Counted from the stretch's first letter, positions 1 to 8,718 are shown. The stretch is DNA of 33,507 bases from Candidatus Nanopelagicales bacterium (GCA_017882705.1 JADGOZ010000085.1:1-33507), one strand, 5' to 3'. Translations and numbers: made by a program. Notes: generated by a model from the sequence alone, not told the origin.

Positions 1-2
1 CG

Positions 3-515
<513 letters not shown>

Positions 516-516
516 C

Positions 517-954
517 ATGGGTGAGCTCAACGTCAGCCTCGTCGCCGTCGACCGCAAGATCTGGTCGGGCACGGCGTCCATGGTCGTGGCGAAGACCCTC
601 GAGGGCGAGATCGGCATCCTGCCGCAGCACGAGCCGGTGCTCGCGCTGCTCGCGGACTCGCCGGTCCGGATCACGACGACCGAGGGCCGCGTGATCTCGG
701 CGGCGGTGCACGGCGGGTTCTTCTCCGTCGACTCCGACAACGTGGCGATCCTCGCGGAGTCCGCCGAGCTCGGCGGCGAGATCGACGTCGTGCGCGCCCA
801 GGAGGCGCTCGACCGTGCCAAGGCCGCGGGTGCCGACACTCCGGACGAGGTCGCGGCCATCATGCGCTCGGAGACCAGGCTCAAGGTCGCTCTCGCCGAC
901 CAGCACGCTGCCGGTGCGTCCGACCTGTCGGGCGGTCACCGCGTCGGCGGCTGA
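517..954 (+). CDS. atpC: F1F0 ATP synthase subunit epsilon
   Basis: This encodes the 145-residue epsilon subunit, part of the rotor stalk of F1 and a brake on ATP hydrolysis. The N-terminal beta-sandwich is recognisable from MGELNVSLVAVDRKIWSG and the GEIGILPQHEPVLALL segment. A shorter charged C-terminal helical region follows (about residues 90-130, with EALDRAKAAG). The last 15 or so residues, rich in Ala, Gly and Ser, look like a lineage-specific tail. The ATG at 517 starts one base after the atpD stop, so the two are translationally coupled. It is the last gene of the atp operon, and a strong hairpin follows within 25 bases. Confidence 0.96.
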   Translation: MGELNVSLVAVDRKIWSGTASMVVAKTLEGEIGILPQHEPVLALLADSPVRITTTEGRVISAAVHGGFFSVDSDNVAILAESAELGGEIDVVRAQEALDRAKAAGADTPDEVAAIMRSETRLKVALADQHAAGASDLSGGHRVGG

Positions 955-974
955 CCCGCTCCACCTGATCGTCG

Positions 975-1009
975 CGTGAGGCCGGATCCCGTGCGGGTCC
1001 GGCCTCACG
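975..1009 (+). terminator. Transcription terminator hairpin after the atp operon
   Basis: A 12-bp perfect inverted repeat (CGTGAGGCCGGA at 975-986 with TCCGGCCTCACG at 998-1009) is extended by three further G-C pairs around a GTGC loop, with a single bulged T. There is no T-run, which is common for actinobacterial terminators. It separates atpC from the opposing helicase remnant and could stop transcription from both sides. Confidence 0.75.
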
Positions 1010-1025
1010 TGCGTCCAGGGACGAG

Positions 1026-2093
1026 TCAGGGCGTCGTCAGCACGACGAGCTGCTGCGTCCGCCCGGGTCATGGCGACGTAGCCGTCCACGGAGGCCTCGA
1101 TGCCCGGGCCGACCTGTGAGGGCCCGACGAGGACGACGAGGTCGAACTCGAGGCCCTTCGCCAGCTCGGGCGTCGCCGCACGGACCCGAGGCGTCGGCGT
1201 GAACGTCGGGCCGCCGATGACGCAGGCGATGCCCTCGGGGTGCGATGCCAGCCAGGTGTCGAGCACGTCGTGGAGCTCGTGCGCCCCGCCGTACGCCACC
1301 GGGACCCCGGTGCTGCGGATCGACGTCGGCACGTTGGCGTCGGGGAACACGGCGCGGATGACGGGTGCCGCTGCCCCCATGACCTCGGCCGGCGTGCGGT
1401 AGTTGACGCGCAGGGAGGAGATCTCGACCTGGTCGAGCCCGACCCGCTCGAGCCGGTCCTGCCAGGTCTCGGTGAACCCGTGCCGGGCCTGGGCGCGGTC
1501 CCCGACGACGGTGAAGCTGCGCGTCGGGCAGCGCAGCGGCAGCATCTGCCACTCCGCGTCGGTCAGCTCCTGGGCCTCGTCCGCGCGGTCGAGCACGCTG
1601 CGGATTCCGTCCTGCGGCAGCTGGGCGAACATCCCCTCCTCGTCGGCCTGGAGCAGCTCGGCGACCACGAGGTCCATCTCGGCGCGCACGAGCCCTGAGG
1701 AGGCGTCCTCCTGCCGGCGTCGACCCGCCGCCGCGGGGCGCCGATGGCCGAGACGGGGGTCGGAGTAGAGCAGGTACGCCGTGCGGTGCAGCGCGACGAC
1801 CGTCTTGCCGGTGCCTGGCCCACCGTCGACGACGAGCGGACCCCGAAGCGGCCCAGGGCACGGAGACGTGCCTCCAGCCGGTGGACCTCGTCATCGCGGT
1901 CCATCGCCTCCTGGCCGATGCGGGCTCGTTCCCGCAACGTGGTCGCGAGACGCTCGGACACGTCGGCGATCGACTGCTCGAGGCATTCCGCGATGTCGGC
2001 GAACTGCTGCTCGTCGTCGGCGATCAGCGTCGGTCCGGCCTTGGCGACCATCAGGTCAGGAATGTTGAATGCGCTGCGGCGCAAGGGATTCAC
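1026..2093 (-). pseudogene. helR: HelR/HelD-type RNA polymerase-associated helicase, decayed remnant
   Basis: This is a broken gene of the UvrD-like HelD/HelR family, which strips and recycles stalled or rifampicin-bound RNA polymerase. The pieces are colinear with a full-length protein of about 700 residues. An N-terminal coiled-coil arm starts at GTG 2093 (NPLRRSAFNIPDLMVAKAGP) and runs to ALGRFG near 1845. The frame then changes and jumps straight to the Walker A motif GGPGTGKT (1801-1824). After LYSDPRLGHRR near 1740 it jumps to a late segment (RAEMDLVVAELL), and it then skips directly into the Walker B/Q-motif box DEAQELTDAEW (DEAQ at 1570-1581). The last 450 bases match the C-terminal motor domain (VVGDRAQARHGFTETW, NYRTPAEVMG, KGLEFDLVVLV, YVAMTRA). 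A further frame break between 1055 and about 1062 precedes the natural ending QQLVVLTTP and stop at 1026. Three internal deletions plus two frame breaks leave no plausible function. Confidence 0.82.
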
Positions 2094-2208
2094 GGCATCA
2101 GCTCCGTTCACGCTGCCTGACGCTAGTGCAGGCGGTGAAGGCTCATGAGAGGCGTCAGGATGTGTCACACTGGAGATGCAGGCAGTCGTCGTGCGACCCA
2201 GGTTCGCC

Positions 2209-2214
2209 TAGGGT
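2209..2214 (+). promoter_or_regulatory. Candidate -10 box of a leaderless promoter
   Basis: TAGGGT ends 6 nt before the ATG at 2221. With a transcription start about 7 nt after the box, the mRNA would begin at the start codon. No ribosome binding site is visible in that gap and no clear -35 is seen. The same arrangement recurs at several genes in this window. Confidence 0.45.
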
Positions 2215-2220
2215 CCAGCC

Positions 2221-2829
2221 ATGACGGAACCGCATCACCGCACCGTGTCGTTGCTCGCTCGCGCGGACGCTGCCGCCGACGAGGACGGCCGCCTCCCGCT
2301 GCCCGACGTCGCTGCCTGGGACATCTTCCCCTTCGAGGGGGAGATCCTCGTCCGGCGCCTGGAGGCGCCCGTCCTGCCCGAGCCCCCGCGGCACGGCGAG
2401 GGGGGCGACCCGTGCGGCACGTGCGCCGCTGGCGAGTCGCGAGCCATCTGGGCGGACGAGCGGTGGAAGCTGGTGCCGCTCGAGGAGGCGTCGATGCCGA
2501 TCGTGCTGCTCGAGCCGATGGCGCACCTCGACCTCGCCGAGCTCGACGACGCCCAGGCTGCGGAGCTCGGGGTCCTGGCCGTGCGGGTCGAGCGTGCGTT
2601 GACCGCGCTGGGTGGGGTGGGACGGGTGCACGTCATGAAGGTGGGGGACGGGAGCAGCCACCTGCACGTGTGGTTCTTCGCGCGGCCGGAGGGCCTCCTC
2701 CAGCTCCGGGGGTCGTCGCTGTCGGACTGGTCCGACTGCCTGCCGCCCATGCCGCAGGACGAGTGGCTCGCGGTCCAGCACGAGCTCGCCGTGGGCCTGG
2801 CGCAGACCGGCGGTCGCGCCCTGCGCTGA
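2221..2829 (+). CDS. HIT-like (histidine-triad superfamily) hypothetical protein
   Basis: This is a 202-residue soluble protein. It has a CGTC pair (C-x-x-C, about residues 64-67) within an acidic/Gly region, followed by a mostly beta segment. Near residue 148 there is an SHLHVWFFARPEG stretch, which has the H-x-H-hydrophobic pattern of HIT/GalT-like proteins, though not a complete HxHxHxx triad. The Cys pair suggests a metal- or ligand-binding N-terminal region. Proteins of this sort are annotated in actinobacteria as HIT-like or conserved hypothetical; I cannot assign a substrate. The gene stands alone, facing the adenosyltransferase gene tail to tail with a gap of 9 nt, and probably has its own leaderless promoter. 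Confidence 0.7.
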   Translation: MTEPHHRTVSLLARADAAADEDGRLPLPDVAAWDIFPFEGEILVRRLEAPVLPEPPRHGEGGDPCGTCAAGESRAIWADERWKLVPLEEASMPIVLLEPMAHLDLAELDDAQAAELGVLAVRVERALTALGGVGRVHVMKVGDGSSHLHVWFFARPEGLLQLRGSSLSDWSDCLPPMPQDEWLAVQHELAVGLAQTGGRALR

Positions 2830-2838
2830 ACCGGTCGG

Positions 2839-3414
2839 CTAGCGGTGGGCGCCGGGGACCCAGAGGACGTCGCCGCCGGCGCGCAGGTTCGCGTGGCGGG
2901 CGAGGATGAACAGCAGGTCCGACAGCCGGTTGAGGTAGTGCGCCGTCAGGGGGTTCATCGTGTCGCCGTGCGCCTCGAGGGCCGCCCAGGTGGAGCGCTC
3001 GGCGCGTCGTACGACCGTGCGGGAGACGTGGAGCAGGGCGGTGCCCGCGGTGCCGCCGGGGATCACGAACGAACGGAGCGGCGTGAGCAGGGCGTTGTAC
3101 TCGTCGCACGCCGCCTCCAGGACGTCGACGTAGGCCTGCTCGACCCGCAGCGGCGGGTGCTCGGGGTTCTCGACGACCGGGGTGCACAGGTCGGCGCCCA
3201 CGTCGAACAGGTCGTTCTGGACCCGTCCCAGGAGGGTCACGACCGCCGCGTCGAGGTCGCCGAGGGCGATCGCGACGCCGAGCGAGGAGTTGGCCTCGTC
3301 GGTGTCGGCGTAGGCCTGCAGGCGCAGGTCGTTCTTCCCGACGCGCGACATGTCGCCCAGCGCGGTCGTGCCGTCGTCGCCGGTGCGGGTGTAGATGCGC
3401 GTGAGGTTCACCAT
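2839..3414 (-). CDS. PduO-type cob(I)alamin adenosyltransferase
   Basis: This 191-residue enzyme transfers the adenosyl group of ATP to cob(I)alamin to make coenzyme B12 (adenosylcobalamin). The N-terminal ATP-binding motif [11 protein letters not shown], the K[15 protein letters not shown] stretch and the C-terminal R-x-x-ER and [13 protein letters not shown] motifs are all present, and the length is typical of the PduO class. Its product is the cofactor of the ethylmalonyl-CoA mutase encoded at 6101, and it may also charge that enzyme directly, as PduO proteins do for methylmalonyl-CoA mutase. It is divergent from murA, an arrangement also known in mycobacteria. The ATG start lies 6 nt after a TACGCT box and has no Shine-Dalgarno, so translation is probably leaderless. 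Confidence 0.93.
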   Translation of the reverse strand: MVNLTRIYTRTGDDGTTALGDMSRVGKNDLRLQAYADTDEANSSLGVAIALGDLDAAVVTLLGRVQNDLFDVGADLCTPVVENPEHPPLRVEQAYVDVLEAACDEYNALLTPLRSFVIPGGTAGTALLHVSRTVVRRAERSTWAALEAHGDTMNPLTAHYLNRLSDLLFILARHANLRAGGDVLWVPGAHR

Positions 3415-3420
3415 GCCCCG

Positions 3421-3426
3421 AGCGTA
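3421..3426 (-). promoter_or_regulatory. Candidate leaderless -10 box for the adenosyltransferase gene
   Basis: On the minus strand TACGCT is followed by 6 nt (CGGGGC) and then the ATG at 3414. No riboswitch-sized leader is present between this box and the start, so a cobalamin riboswitch is not seen here. Confidence 0.45.
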
Positions 3427-3497
3427 CGGCGTGCTGGCGGCAGCCGCCCTCCGCGGTGGGCTCCCTCGTCGTGGCCGGATCACCCCTCCGGGTCGCC

Positions 3498-3503
3498 TAT
3501 CCT
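3498..3503 (+). promoter_or_regulatory. Candidate leaderless -10 box for murA
   Basis: TATCCT is followed by 8 nt and the GTG at 3512, with no purine-rich ribosome binding site in between. It lies 71 nt from the divergent box of the adenosyltransferase gene. Confidence 0.4.
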
Positions 3504-3511
3504 CAGGCCCC

Positions 3512-4786
3512 GTGGAGGCCTTTCGGATCGTGGGGGGCGCCCGGCTGACCGGCGAGGTGCGGGTCACGGGCGCGAAGAACAGCGTGCTCAAGCTGATGGC
3601 CGCCTCCCTGCTCGCCGAGGGCACCACCGTGCTCCACGAGGTGCCCGACATCCTCGACGTCGAGTACATGTCCGAGCTGCTGCGCCGGCTGGGCTGCGAG
3701 GTCGTGCGCGACGGCGCCACCCGCAGCGTGGCGATCGCCGTCCCCGAGGTGCCCTCGCACAAGGCCGACTACGACCTCGTGCGCAAGCTGCGCGCCTCGA
3801 TCAACGTGCTCGGCCCGCTGCTCGCCCGCTGCGGCCAGGCCGACGTCGCGCTGCCGGGCGGCGACAACATCGGGAGCCGGGGGCTCGACATGCACGTCGC
3901 CGGCCTCGAGCGGCTCGGCGCCACCGTGCGCAGCGAGCACGGCTTCCTCATCGCCACGCGCGACGACCGGCTGCACGGCGCGACCGTGTGGCTCGACTTC
4001 CCGAGCGTCGGCGCCACCGAGAACCTGCTCATGGCCGGCGTGCTCGCGAAGGGCACGACCGTCATCGACAACGCCGCGCGCGAGCCGGAGATCGTCGACA
4101 TCTGCTCGATGCTCATCGCGATGGGGGCGCAGATCGACGGGGTGGGCACGTCGACGCTCGAGATCGAGGGCGTCGAGTCGCTCTCGCCGGCGGAGCACAC
4201 GACCGTGCCGGACCGCCTCGTCGCCGGCACCTGGGCGGTCGCGGCGACCATGACGCGCGGCGACCTCACCGTGCGCAACGCGCGGCCCGACCACCTCGAG
4301 ATCGCGCTCGACAAGCTGGTGAGCGCCGGCGCTCTCGTCGACGAGCTCGACGACGGGTTCCGGGTGCGCTGCCACGACCGGCCCCGCGCCGTCGACGTCG
4401 TGACGCTGCCCTACCCCGGCTTCCCGACCGACCTGCAGCCGCAGTTCATCGCCCTCAACTCGATCGCGCGCGGCGCGGCGATGGTGACCGAGAACCTGTT
4501 CGAGGCGCGGTTCCGCTTCGTCAACGAGATGGTCCGGCTCGGAGCCGACGTCCGCACCGACGGCCACCATGCGATGGTCCGCGGCAAGGAGTCGCTGTCC
4601 GGCGCCCCGGTCGAGGCGGCCGACATCCGCGCCGGCGCCGGGCTCGTGCTCGCGGGCCTGGTCGCCGAGGGTGTCACCACCGTCTACGAGCCGCACCACG
4701 TCGACCGCGGCTACGAGGGCTTCATCGACGACCTCGTCCGGCTCGGCGCCGACGTGTCGCGCATCTCGGTCAACCAGCTGTCCTGA
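3512..4786 (+). CDS. murA: UDP-N-acetylglucosamine 1-carboxyvinyltransferase (Asp-type, fosfomycin-insensitive)
   Basis: MurA catalyses the first committed step of peptidoglycan synthesis, transferring enolpyruvate from PEP to UDP-GlcNAc in the cytoplasm. The 424-residue length and the motifs fit the family: Lys22-Asn23 in TGAKNSVLK, the loop [20 protein letters not shown], and FPTDLQPQF near the C-terminal third. The loop residue that is the fosfomycin-reactive Cys in E. coli (Cys115) is Asp118 here (codon GAC at 3863-3865), as in Mycobacterium tuberculosis, where this change makes the enzyme naturally insensitive to fosfomycin. I chose the GTG at 3512 because the conserved N-terminus ([20 protein letters not shown]) begins directly after it. 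The longer upstream reading frame is not conserved-looking and would overlap the divergent gene. Confidence 0.96.
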   Translation: MEAFRIVGGARLTGEVRVTGAKNSVLKLMAASLLAEGTTVLHEVPDILDVEYMSELLRRLGCEVVRDGATRSVAIAVPEVPSHKADYDLVRKLRASINVLGPLLARCGQADVALPGGDNIGSRGLDMHVAGLERLGATVRSEHGFLIATRDDRLHGATVWLDFPSVGATENLLMAGVLAKGTTVIDNAAREPEIVDICSMLIAMGAQIDGVGTSTLEIEGVESLSPAEHTTVPDRLVAGTWAVAATMTRGDLTVRNARPDHLEIALDKLVSAGALVDELDDGFRVRCHDRPRAVDVVTLPYPGFPTDLQPQFIALNSIARGAAMVTENLFEARFRFVNEMVRLGADVRTDGHHAMVRGKESLSGAPVEAADIRAGAGLVLAGLVAEGVTTVYEPHHVDRGYEGFIDDLVRLGADVSRISVNQLS

Positions 4787-4792
4787 GCGATC

Positions 4793-4808
4793 GGCCGCGC
4801 GAGCGGCC
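4793..4808. terminator. Bidirectional hairpin between convergent murA and DUF2007 gene
   Basis: GGCCGC, a GCGA tetraloop, and GCGGCC form a 6-bp stem 6 nt after the murA stop. It sits in the 34-nt gap between convergent genes and can serve either direction. There is no T-run. Confidence 0.55.
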
Positions 4809-4820
4809 CGTGCCACCGGC

Positions 4821-5141
4821 TCAGCGCCGCTCGAGGACCTGACGAGCCCGGGCCTCGTCCTCCGGGAACACCATGAGGCGCGGACCGGCAAGCGTCTGCG
4901 CGAGCGTGGCCCTGATCCCGGCGTCCTCGAGGGCCCGACGGATCATCTCGGCCTCGATGTAGTTCGGGGGAGCGGCCACCGGGACGAGCAGGCCGTACTC
5001 GTCGACCCGACCCTGCGCGGGCCGCTTCGACACCACCGACGACCCGGACGCGAAAGCCCAGCGCAGCAGCAGCACGAGCACGCCCACGGCGGCGAACGCG
5101 ATGAGCGGGCCCACGAGGAAGGAGGCGCTCGTGTACTGCAC
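4821..5141 (-). CDS. Small membrane-anchored DUF2007-type protein
   Basis: The predicted product has 106 residues. One transmembrane helix lies at about residues 8-28 (LVGPLIAFAAVGVLVLLL), and a short linker follows. The roughly 60-residue C-terminal domain has the fold signature of DUF2007 (putative signal-transducing, ACT-like): N-YIEAEMIRRALEDAGI near its start and LMVFPEDEARARQVL near its end. DUF2007 domains are usually small and of unknown function. I chose the GTG at 5141 because it starts just before the hydrophobic segment; longer versions would add a low-complexity Arg-rich N-terminus. It is convergent with murA. Confidence 0.7.
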   Translation of the reverse strand: MQYTSASFLVGPLIAFAAVGVLVLLLRWAFASGSSVVSKRPAQGRVDEYGLLVPVAAPPNYIEAEMIRRALEDAGIRATLAQTLAGPRLMVFPEDEARARQVLERR

Positions 5142-5241
5142 CGGACCATCGTCGACCCGATCGGCCTCGCGGGCCACCCGCTGGCTAGGGTCCGAGTGAG
5201 GGTCGCGCCGTCGGCGGCGGCCTCGGACACGGGAGGACGTC

Positions 5242-6093
5242 GTGGCGCAGCAGGTCGCGGTCATCGGTGCTGGACTCATGGGCGGCGGCATCGCCCAGGT
5301 CGCCGCCGTCGCGGGTTACGACGTGGTCCTGCGCGACGTCACGCCCGAGGCGCTCGAGCGCGGCCTCGGGACCATCCGGACGTCGTACGCGAAGTTCGTC
5401 GAGAAGGGCCGCATGCAGGCCGACGCGGCCGAGGCCGCCCTCGCGCGCATCACCACCACGACGGACCTCGACGCCGTGGCCGATGCCGACCTCGTGGTCG
5501 AGGCCGTGTTCGAGACGCTCGAGGTGAAGGCCGGCGTCTTCCGCGAGCTCGACCGGCTCTGCAAGGACGGCGCGGTGCTCGCGTCGAACACCTCGGCCAT
5601 CCCGATCACGTCGATCGCCGCGACCACGTCGCGCCCGGAGTCCGTCGTCGGCACGCACTTCTTCTCGCCGGTGCCGATGATGAAGCTCTGCGAGGTCGTC
5701 CGCGGCTACAAGACGTCCGACGAGGCCATCGCGGTCGCCCGTGCCTTCGCCGAGGGGGTGGGGAAGACGGTGGTGGTCGTGAACCGCGACGTCGCCGGCT
5801 TCGTCACGACCCGGCTCATCAGTGCGCTCGCGATGGAGGCCGTGCGTCTCCTCGAGTCGGGTGTGGCGTCGGCCGAGGACATCGACACCGCGTGCCGGCT
5901 CGGCTTCGGCCACGCGATGGGCCCGCTCGAGACGATCGACCTCACCGGCGTCGACATCATGCTCAACGCCGCGAGCAACGTCTACGCCGACACCCAGGAC
6001 GAGACCTTCGCCCCGCCGGAGCTGCTGCGCCGGATGGTCGCCGCCGGCGACCTGGGACGGAAGTCCGGCCGCGGCTTCTACGACCACGGGTGA
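5242..6093 (+). CDS. 3-hydroxybutyryl-CoA dehydrogenase
   Basis: This 283-residue NAD-binding protein of the 3-hydroxyacyl-CoA dehydrogenase family interconverts acetoacetyl-CoA and (S)-3-hydroxybutyryl-CoA. The N-terminal Rossmann motif GAGLMGGGIAQ (residues 9-19) is followed by the acidic residue of the NAD site in VVLRD (Asp32). Catalytic residues Ser118 (SNTSA), His139 (THFFSPVP) and Glu151 are present. The usual Asn of GF-x-x-NR is Thr190 here (GFVTTRL). GTG 5242 has a good GGGAGG ribosome site. The mutase gene follows after 7 nt, so this enzyme is probably co-transcribed with ethylmalonyl-CoA mutase and supplies the C4 branch of acetyl-CoA assimilation. An alternative role in butyrate or PHB metabolism is possible. 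Confidence 0.9.
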   Translation: MAQQVAVIGAGLMGGGIAQVAAVAGYDVVLRDVTPEALERGLGTIRTSYAKFVEKGRMQADAAEAALARITTTTDLDAVADADLVVEAVFETLEVKAGVFRELDRLCKDGAVLASNTSAIPITSIAATTSRPESVVGTHFFSPVPMMKLCEVVRGYKTSDEAIAVARAFAEGVGKTVVVVNRDVAGFVTTRLISALAMEAVRLLESGVASAEDIDTACRLGFGHAMGPLETIDLTGVDIMLNAASNVYADTQDETFAPPELLRRMVAAGDLGRKSGRGFYDHG

Positions 6094-6100
6094 TCCAGCG

Positions 6101-8104
6101 ATGACGACCAAGCGTGACAAGCCCTGGCTGATGCGGACCTACGCCGGCCACAGCTCGGCGACCGAGTCCAACGCGCTCTACCGGCGCAACCTCGAGAAGG
6201 GCCAGACCGGCCTCTCGGTGGCGTTCGACCTGCCGACGCAGACCGGCTACGACCCCGACGACGTGCTCGCCCGCGGCGAGGTGGGCAAGGTCGGCGTCCC
6301 GGTGTCGCACCTCGGCGACATGCGGGCGCTCTTCGACGGCATCCCGCTCGACACCATGAACACGTCGATGACCATCAACGCCACGGCGATGTGGCTGCTG
6401 GCGCTCTACGCGACCGTGGCCGAGGAGCAGGGCGCCGACATGGGGGCGCTGTCGGGCACCACGCAGAACGACATCATCAAGGAGTACCTCTCCCGCGGGA
6501 CCTACGTCTTCCCGCCGGGGCCGTCGCTGCGGCTCATCACCGACATGATCGCGTGGACCGTCACCGAGGTCCCGAAGTGGAACCCCATCAACATCTGCAG
6601 CTATCACCTGCAGGAGGCCGGTGCCACCGCCGAGCAGGAGATCGCCTACTCCGTCACCACCGCGATCGCCGTGCTCGACGCGGTCCGCGACTCCGGGCAG
6701 GTCCCGCCCGAGGCGTTCGGCGAGGTCGTCGCGCGCATCTCGTTCTTCGTCAACGCCGGCGTGCGGTTCGTCGAGGAGATGTGCAAGATGCGCGCGTTCG
6801 TCCAGATCTGGGACGAGCTCACGGCGGAGCGCTACGGCGTCACCGACGCGAAGCAGCGCCGCTTCCGCTACGGCGTGCAGGTCAACTCCCTCGGCCTCAC
6901 CGAGGCGCAGCCCGAGAACAACGTGCCGCGCATCGTGCTCGAGATGCTCGCCGTCACGCTCTCGAAGGACGCCCGCGCGCGCGCCGTGCAGCTGCCGGCG
7001 TGGAACGAGGCGCTCGGACTCCCGCGCCCGTGGGACCAGCAGTGGTCGCTGCGCATCCAGCAGGTGCTCGCCTACGAGAGCGACCTGCTCGACTACGACG
7101 ACCTCTTCACCGGATCGGTCGTCGTCGAGGCCAAGGTGGCGGAGCTCGTCGCCGGCGCCCGCGCGGAGATCGACCGCGTGCAGGAGATGGGCGGCGCCGT
7201 GCCCGCGGTTGAGTCCGGCTACATGAAGGGCCAGCTCGTGTCGGCGCACGCCGCACGCCGAGCCCGCGTGGAGAGCGGAGAGGAGGTCGTCGTCGGAGTC
7301 AACGCCTTCACCTCCACCGAGCCGAGCCCGCTGACGGCCGAGGGCGTCGTCACGACGCAGACCGTCGACCCCGCCGTGGAGGCGGAGGCCGTCGTACGGC
7401 TGGAGGCCTGGAAGGCGGCGCGCGACGCGGACGCCGTCGAGACTTCGCTCGTCGAGCTGAGGCGCGTCGCCGAGACCGACGAGAGCCTCGTGCCCGCGAC
7501 GCTCGCGTGCGCTCGCGTCGGTGTGACGACGGGCGAGTGGTCGGGCGCGCTGCGCGAGGTGTTCGGCGAGTACCGCGCGCCCACCGGCGTCGCCGGGATC
7601 GTCGGAACCGGCCCGATGAGCGCCGAGCTCGCGACGGTCCGTGAGGCCGTCGCCGCCACCAACGCCGAGCTCGGCGTCCGGCTGCGCATGCTCGTGGGCA
7701 AGCCCGGTCTCGACGGGCACAGCAACGGTGCTGAGCAGATCGCCGTGCGTGCGCGTGACGCCGGCTTCGAGGTGGTCTACCAAGGCATCCGGCTGACGCC
7801 GGCGCAGATCGTCGCGGCCGCGGTCGAGGAGGACGTCGACGTCGTCGGCCTGTCCATCCTCTCGGGCTCGCACCTCGAGCTCGTGCCGATGGTGCTCGAG
7901 GGCCTGCGGGCCGCCGGGCTCGGCGACGTGCCCGTGGTCGTGGGCGGGATCATCCCGGACGTCGACGCCGTGACGCTGCAGCGCGAGGGCGTCGCCGCTG
8001 TCTTCACGCCCAAGGACTACGACGCGACCGCGATCATGGCGCGCGTGCTCGACGAGGTGCGTGCCGCGCACGGCCTGTCCCGGCTGGTCGGGAGCGGCGC
8101 GTGA
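6101..8104 (+). CDS. ecm: Ethylmalonyl-CoA mutase (B12-dependent, MeaA-like)
   Basis: This 667-residue single-chain acyl-CoA mutase should convert (2R)-ethylmalonyl-CoA to methylsuccinyl-CoA using adenosylcobalamin. The TIM-barrel domain (about residues 1-510) starts WLMRTYAGHSSA and carries LPTQTGYDPD and NTSMTINATA, plus the QVNSLGLTEAQPENN block. These are the hallmarks that separate Ecm from methylmalonyl-CoA mutase, which has ATHRGYDSD-like and SMTMNGAV-like sequences instead. A linker leads to the B12-binding domain with D538-x-H540-x-x-G543 (DGHSNG), where His540 is the lower cobalt ligand, followed by SILSGSH and a GG turn. Both domains are in one chain without a separate small subunit. 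It lies between the dehydrogenase (7-nt gap) and a phosphatase (4-nt overlap). The crotonyl-CoA carboxylase/reductase in the same window supports the Ecm call. Confidence 0.93.
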   Translation: MTTKRDKPWLMRTYAGHSSATESNALYRRNLEKGQTGLSVAFDLPTQTGYDPDDVLARGEVGKVGVPVSHLGDMRALFDGIPLDTMNTSMTINATAMWLLALYATVAEEQGADMGALSGTTQNDIIKEYLSRGTYVFPPGPSLRLITDMIAWTVTEVPKWNPINICSYHLQEAGATAEQEIAYSVTTAIAVLDAVRDSGQVPPEAFGEVVARISFFVNAGVRFVEEMCKMRAFVQIWDELTAERYGVTDAKQRRFRYGVQVNSLGLTEAQPENNVPRIVLEMLAVTLSKDARARAVQLPAWNEALGLPRPWDQQWSLRIQQVLAYESDLLDYDDLFTGSVVVEAKVAELVAGARAEIDRVQEMGGAVPAVESGYMKGQLVSAHAARRARVESGEEVVVGVNAFTSTEPSPLTAEGVVTTQTVDPAVEAEAVVRLEAWKAARDADAVETSLVELRRVAETDESLVPATLACARVGVTTGEWSGALREVFGEYRAPTGVAGIVGTGPMSAELATVREAVAATNAELGVRLRMLVGKPGLDGHSNGAEQIAVRARDAGFEVVYQGIRLTPAQIVAAAVEEDVDVVGLSILSGSHLELVPMVLEGLRAAGLGDVPVVVGGIIPDVDAVTLQREGVAAVFTPKDYDATAIMARVLDEVRAAHGLSRLVGSGA

Positions 8105-8718
8105 GCGGGACGCGGGTGCTCGTGCTGCGCCACGGTCAGAGCGAGGGCAACGTCGCCCAGGTCTGGACCAGCTCGCTGGAGGGCTATCCGCTCACCGAGC
8201 GCGGCCGCGAGCAGGCGCGGGCGGCTGGGGAGCGGCTGGTCGACCGCGGCGTCACGGCGCTCTACGCCTCGCCGCTGCCGCGGGCGCAGCAGACCGCGCA
8301 GGAGGTCGGTGCCGTCCTCGGGCTGTCCGCGGCGACCCTGGTCGGGGTCCACGAGCTCGACGTCGGTGTCCACGAGGGCGAGCACGACGACACCGTCGGC
8401 CCGGTCGCGCTCGACGTGTTCAGCGCCTGGTGGCGCGACGAGGACCTCACGGCCGGCTTCCCCGGCGGCGAGACCGGTCAGCAGATCGTCGACCGGATGC
8501 GTACGGCGCTCGACTCGGTCGCCGACCGGCACGAGGGCACGACCTCGGTCGTCGTCTCGCACGGCGGCGCGATGGCCGTCGGGATCCAGTGGCTGTGCGA
8601 CAACCTGGACGCTATGTTCGTGTCCCAGCACATCCTCGCCAACTGCGAGCTCGTCGAGCTGCGCCGCGACGCCGACGGCTGGCACTGCGAGGCCTGGGCG
8701 GGCCTTGCGCGCGACTGA
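8101..8718 (+). CDS. Histidine phosphatase family protein (phosphoglycerate mutase-like)
   Basis: A 205-residue cytosolic protein of the histidine phosphatase superfamily. The nucleophile motif LRHGQSEGN is at residues 9-17. The second catalytic His is in VVSHGGAM near residue 158, and phosphate-pocket arginines are in SPLPRAQQT. The GTG start overlaps the mutase stop by 4 nt (GTGA), so the two are translationally coupled. The family includes alpha-ribazole phosphatases, phosphoglycerate phosphatases and broad-range enzymes. Coupling to a B12 enzyme makes a CobC-like role conceivable, but the sequence does not decide it. Confidence 0.88.
   Translation: MSGTRVLVLRHGQSEGNVAQVWTSSLEGYPLTERGREQARAAGERLVDRGVTALYASPLPRAQQTAQEVGAVLGLSAATLVGVHELDVGVHEGEHDDTVGPVALDVFSAWWRDEDLTAGFPGGETGQQIVDRMRTALDSVADRHEGTTSVVVSHGGAMAVGIQWLCDNLDAMFVSQHILANCELVELRRDADGWHCEAWAGLARD

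Noticed and set aside
3415-3511. Cobalamin riboswitch upstream of the adenosyltransferase gene.
   Set aside because: The divergent intergenic region is under 100 nt, has no B12-box-like sequence that I can see, and the likely promoter lies 6 nt before the start codon.
2845-4842. Very long reading frames antisense or out of frame to real genes (for example 2845-4842 plus, 5963-8071 minus, 13771-16149 minus, 16674-17210 plus).
   Set aside because: They lie opposite well-conserved genes and have the Arg/Ala/Gly/Pro-rich composition produced by GC-biased third positions. No domain is recognisable in them.
6101-8104. Methylmalonyl-CoA mutase or isobutyryl-CoA mutase as the identity of the B12 enzyme.
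   Set aside because: The barrel motifs LPTQTGYDPD, SMTINATA and the B12-domain motif DGHSNG match the ethylmalonyl-CoA mutase/MeaA group. Both domains are in one 667-residue chain and ccr is nearby.
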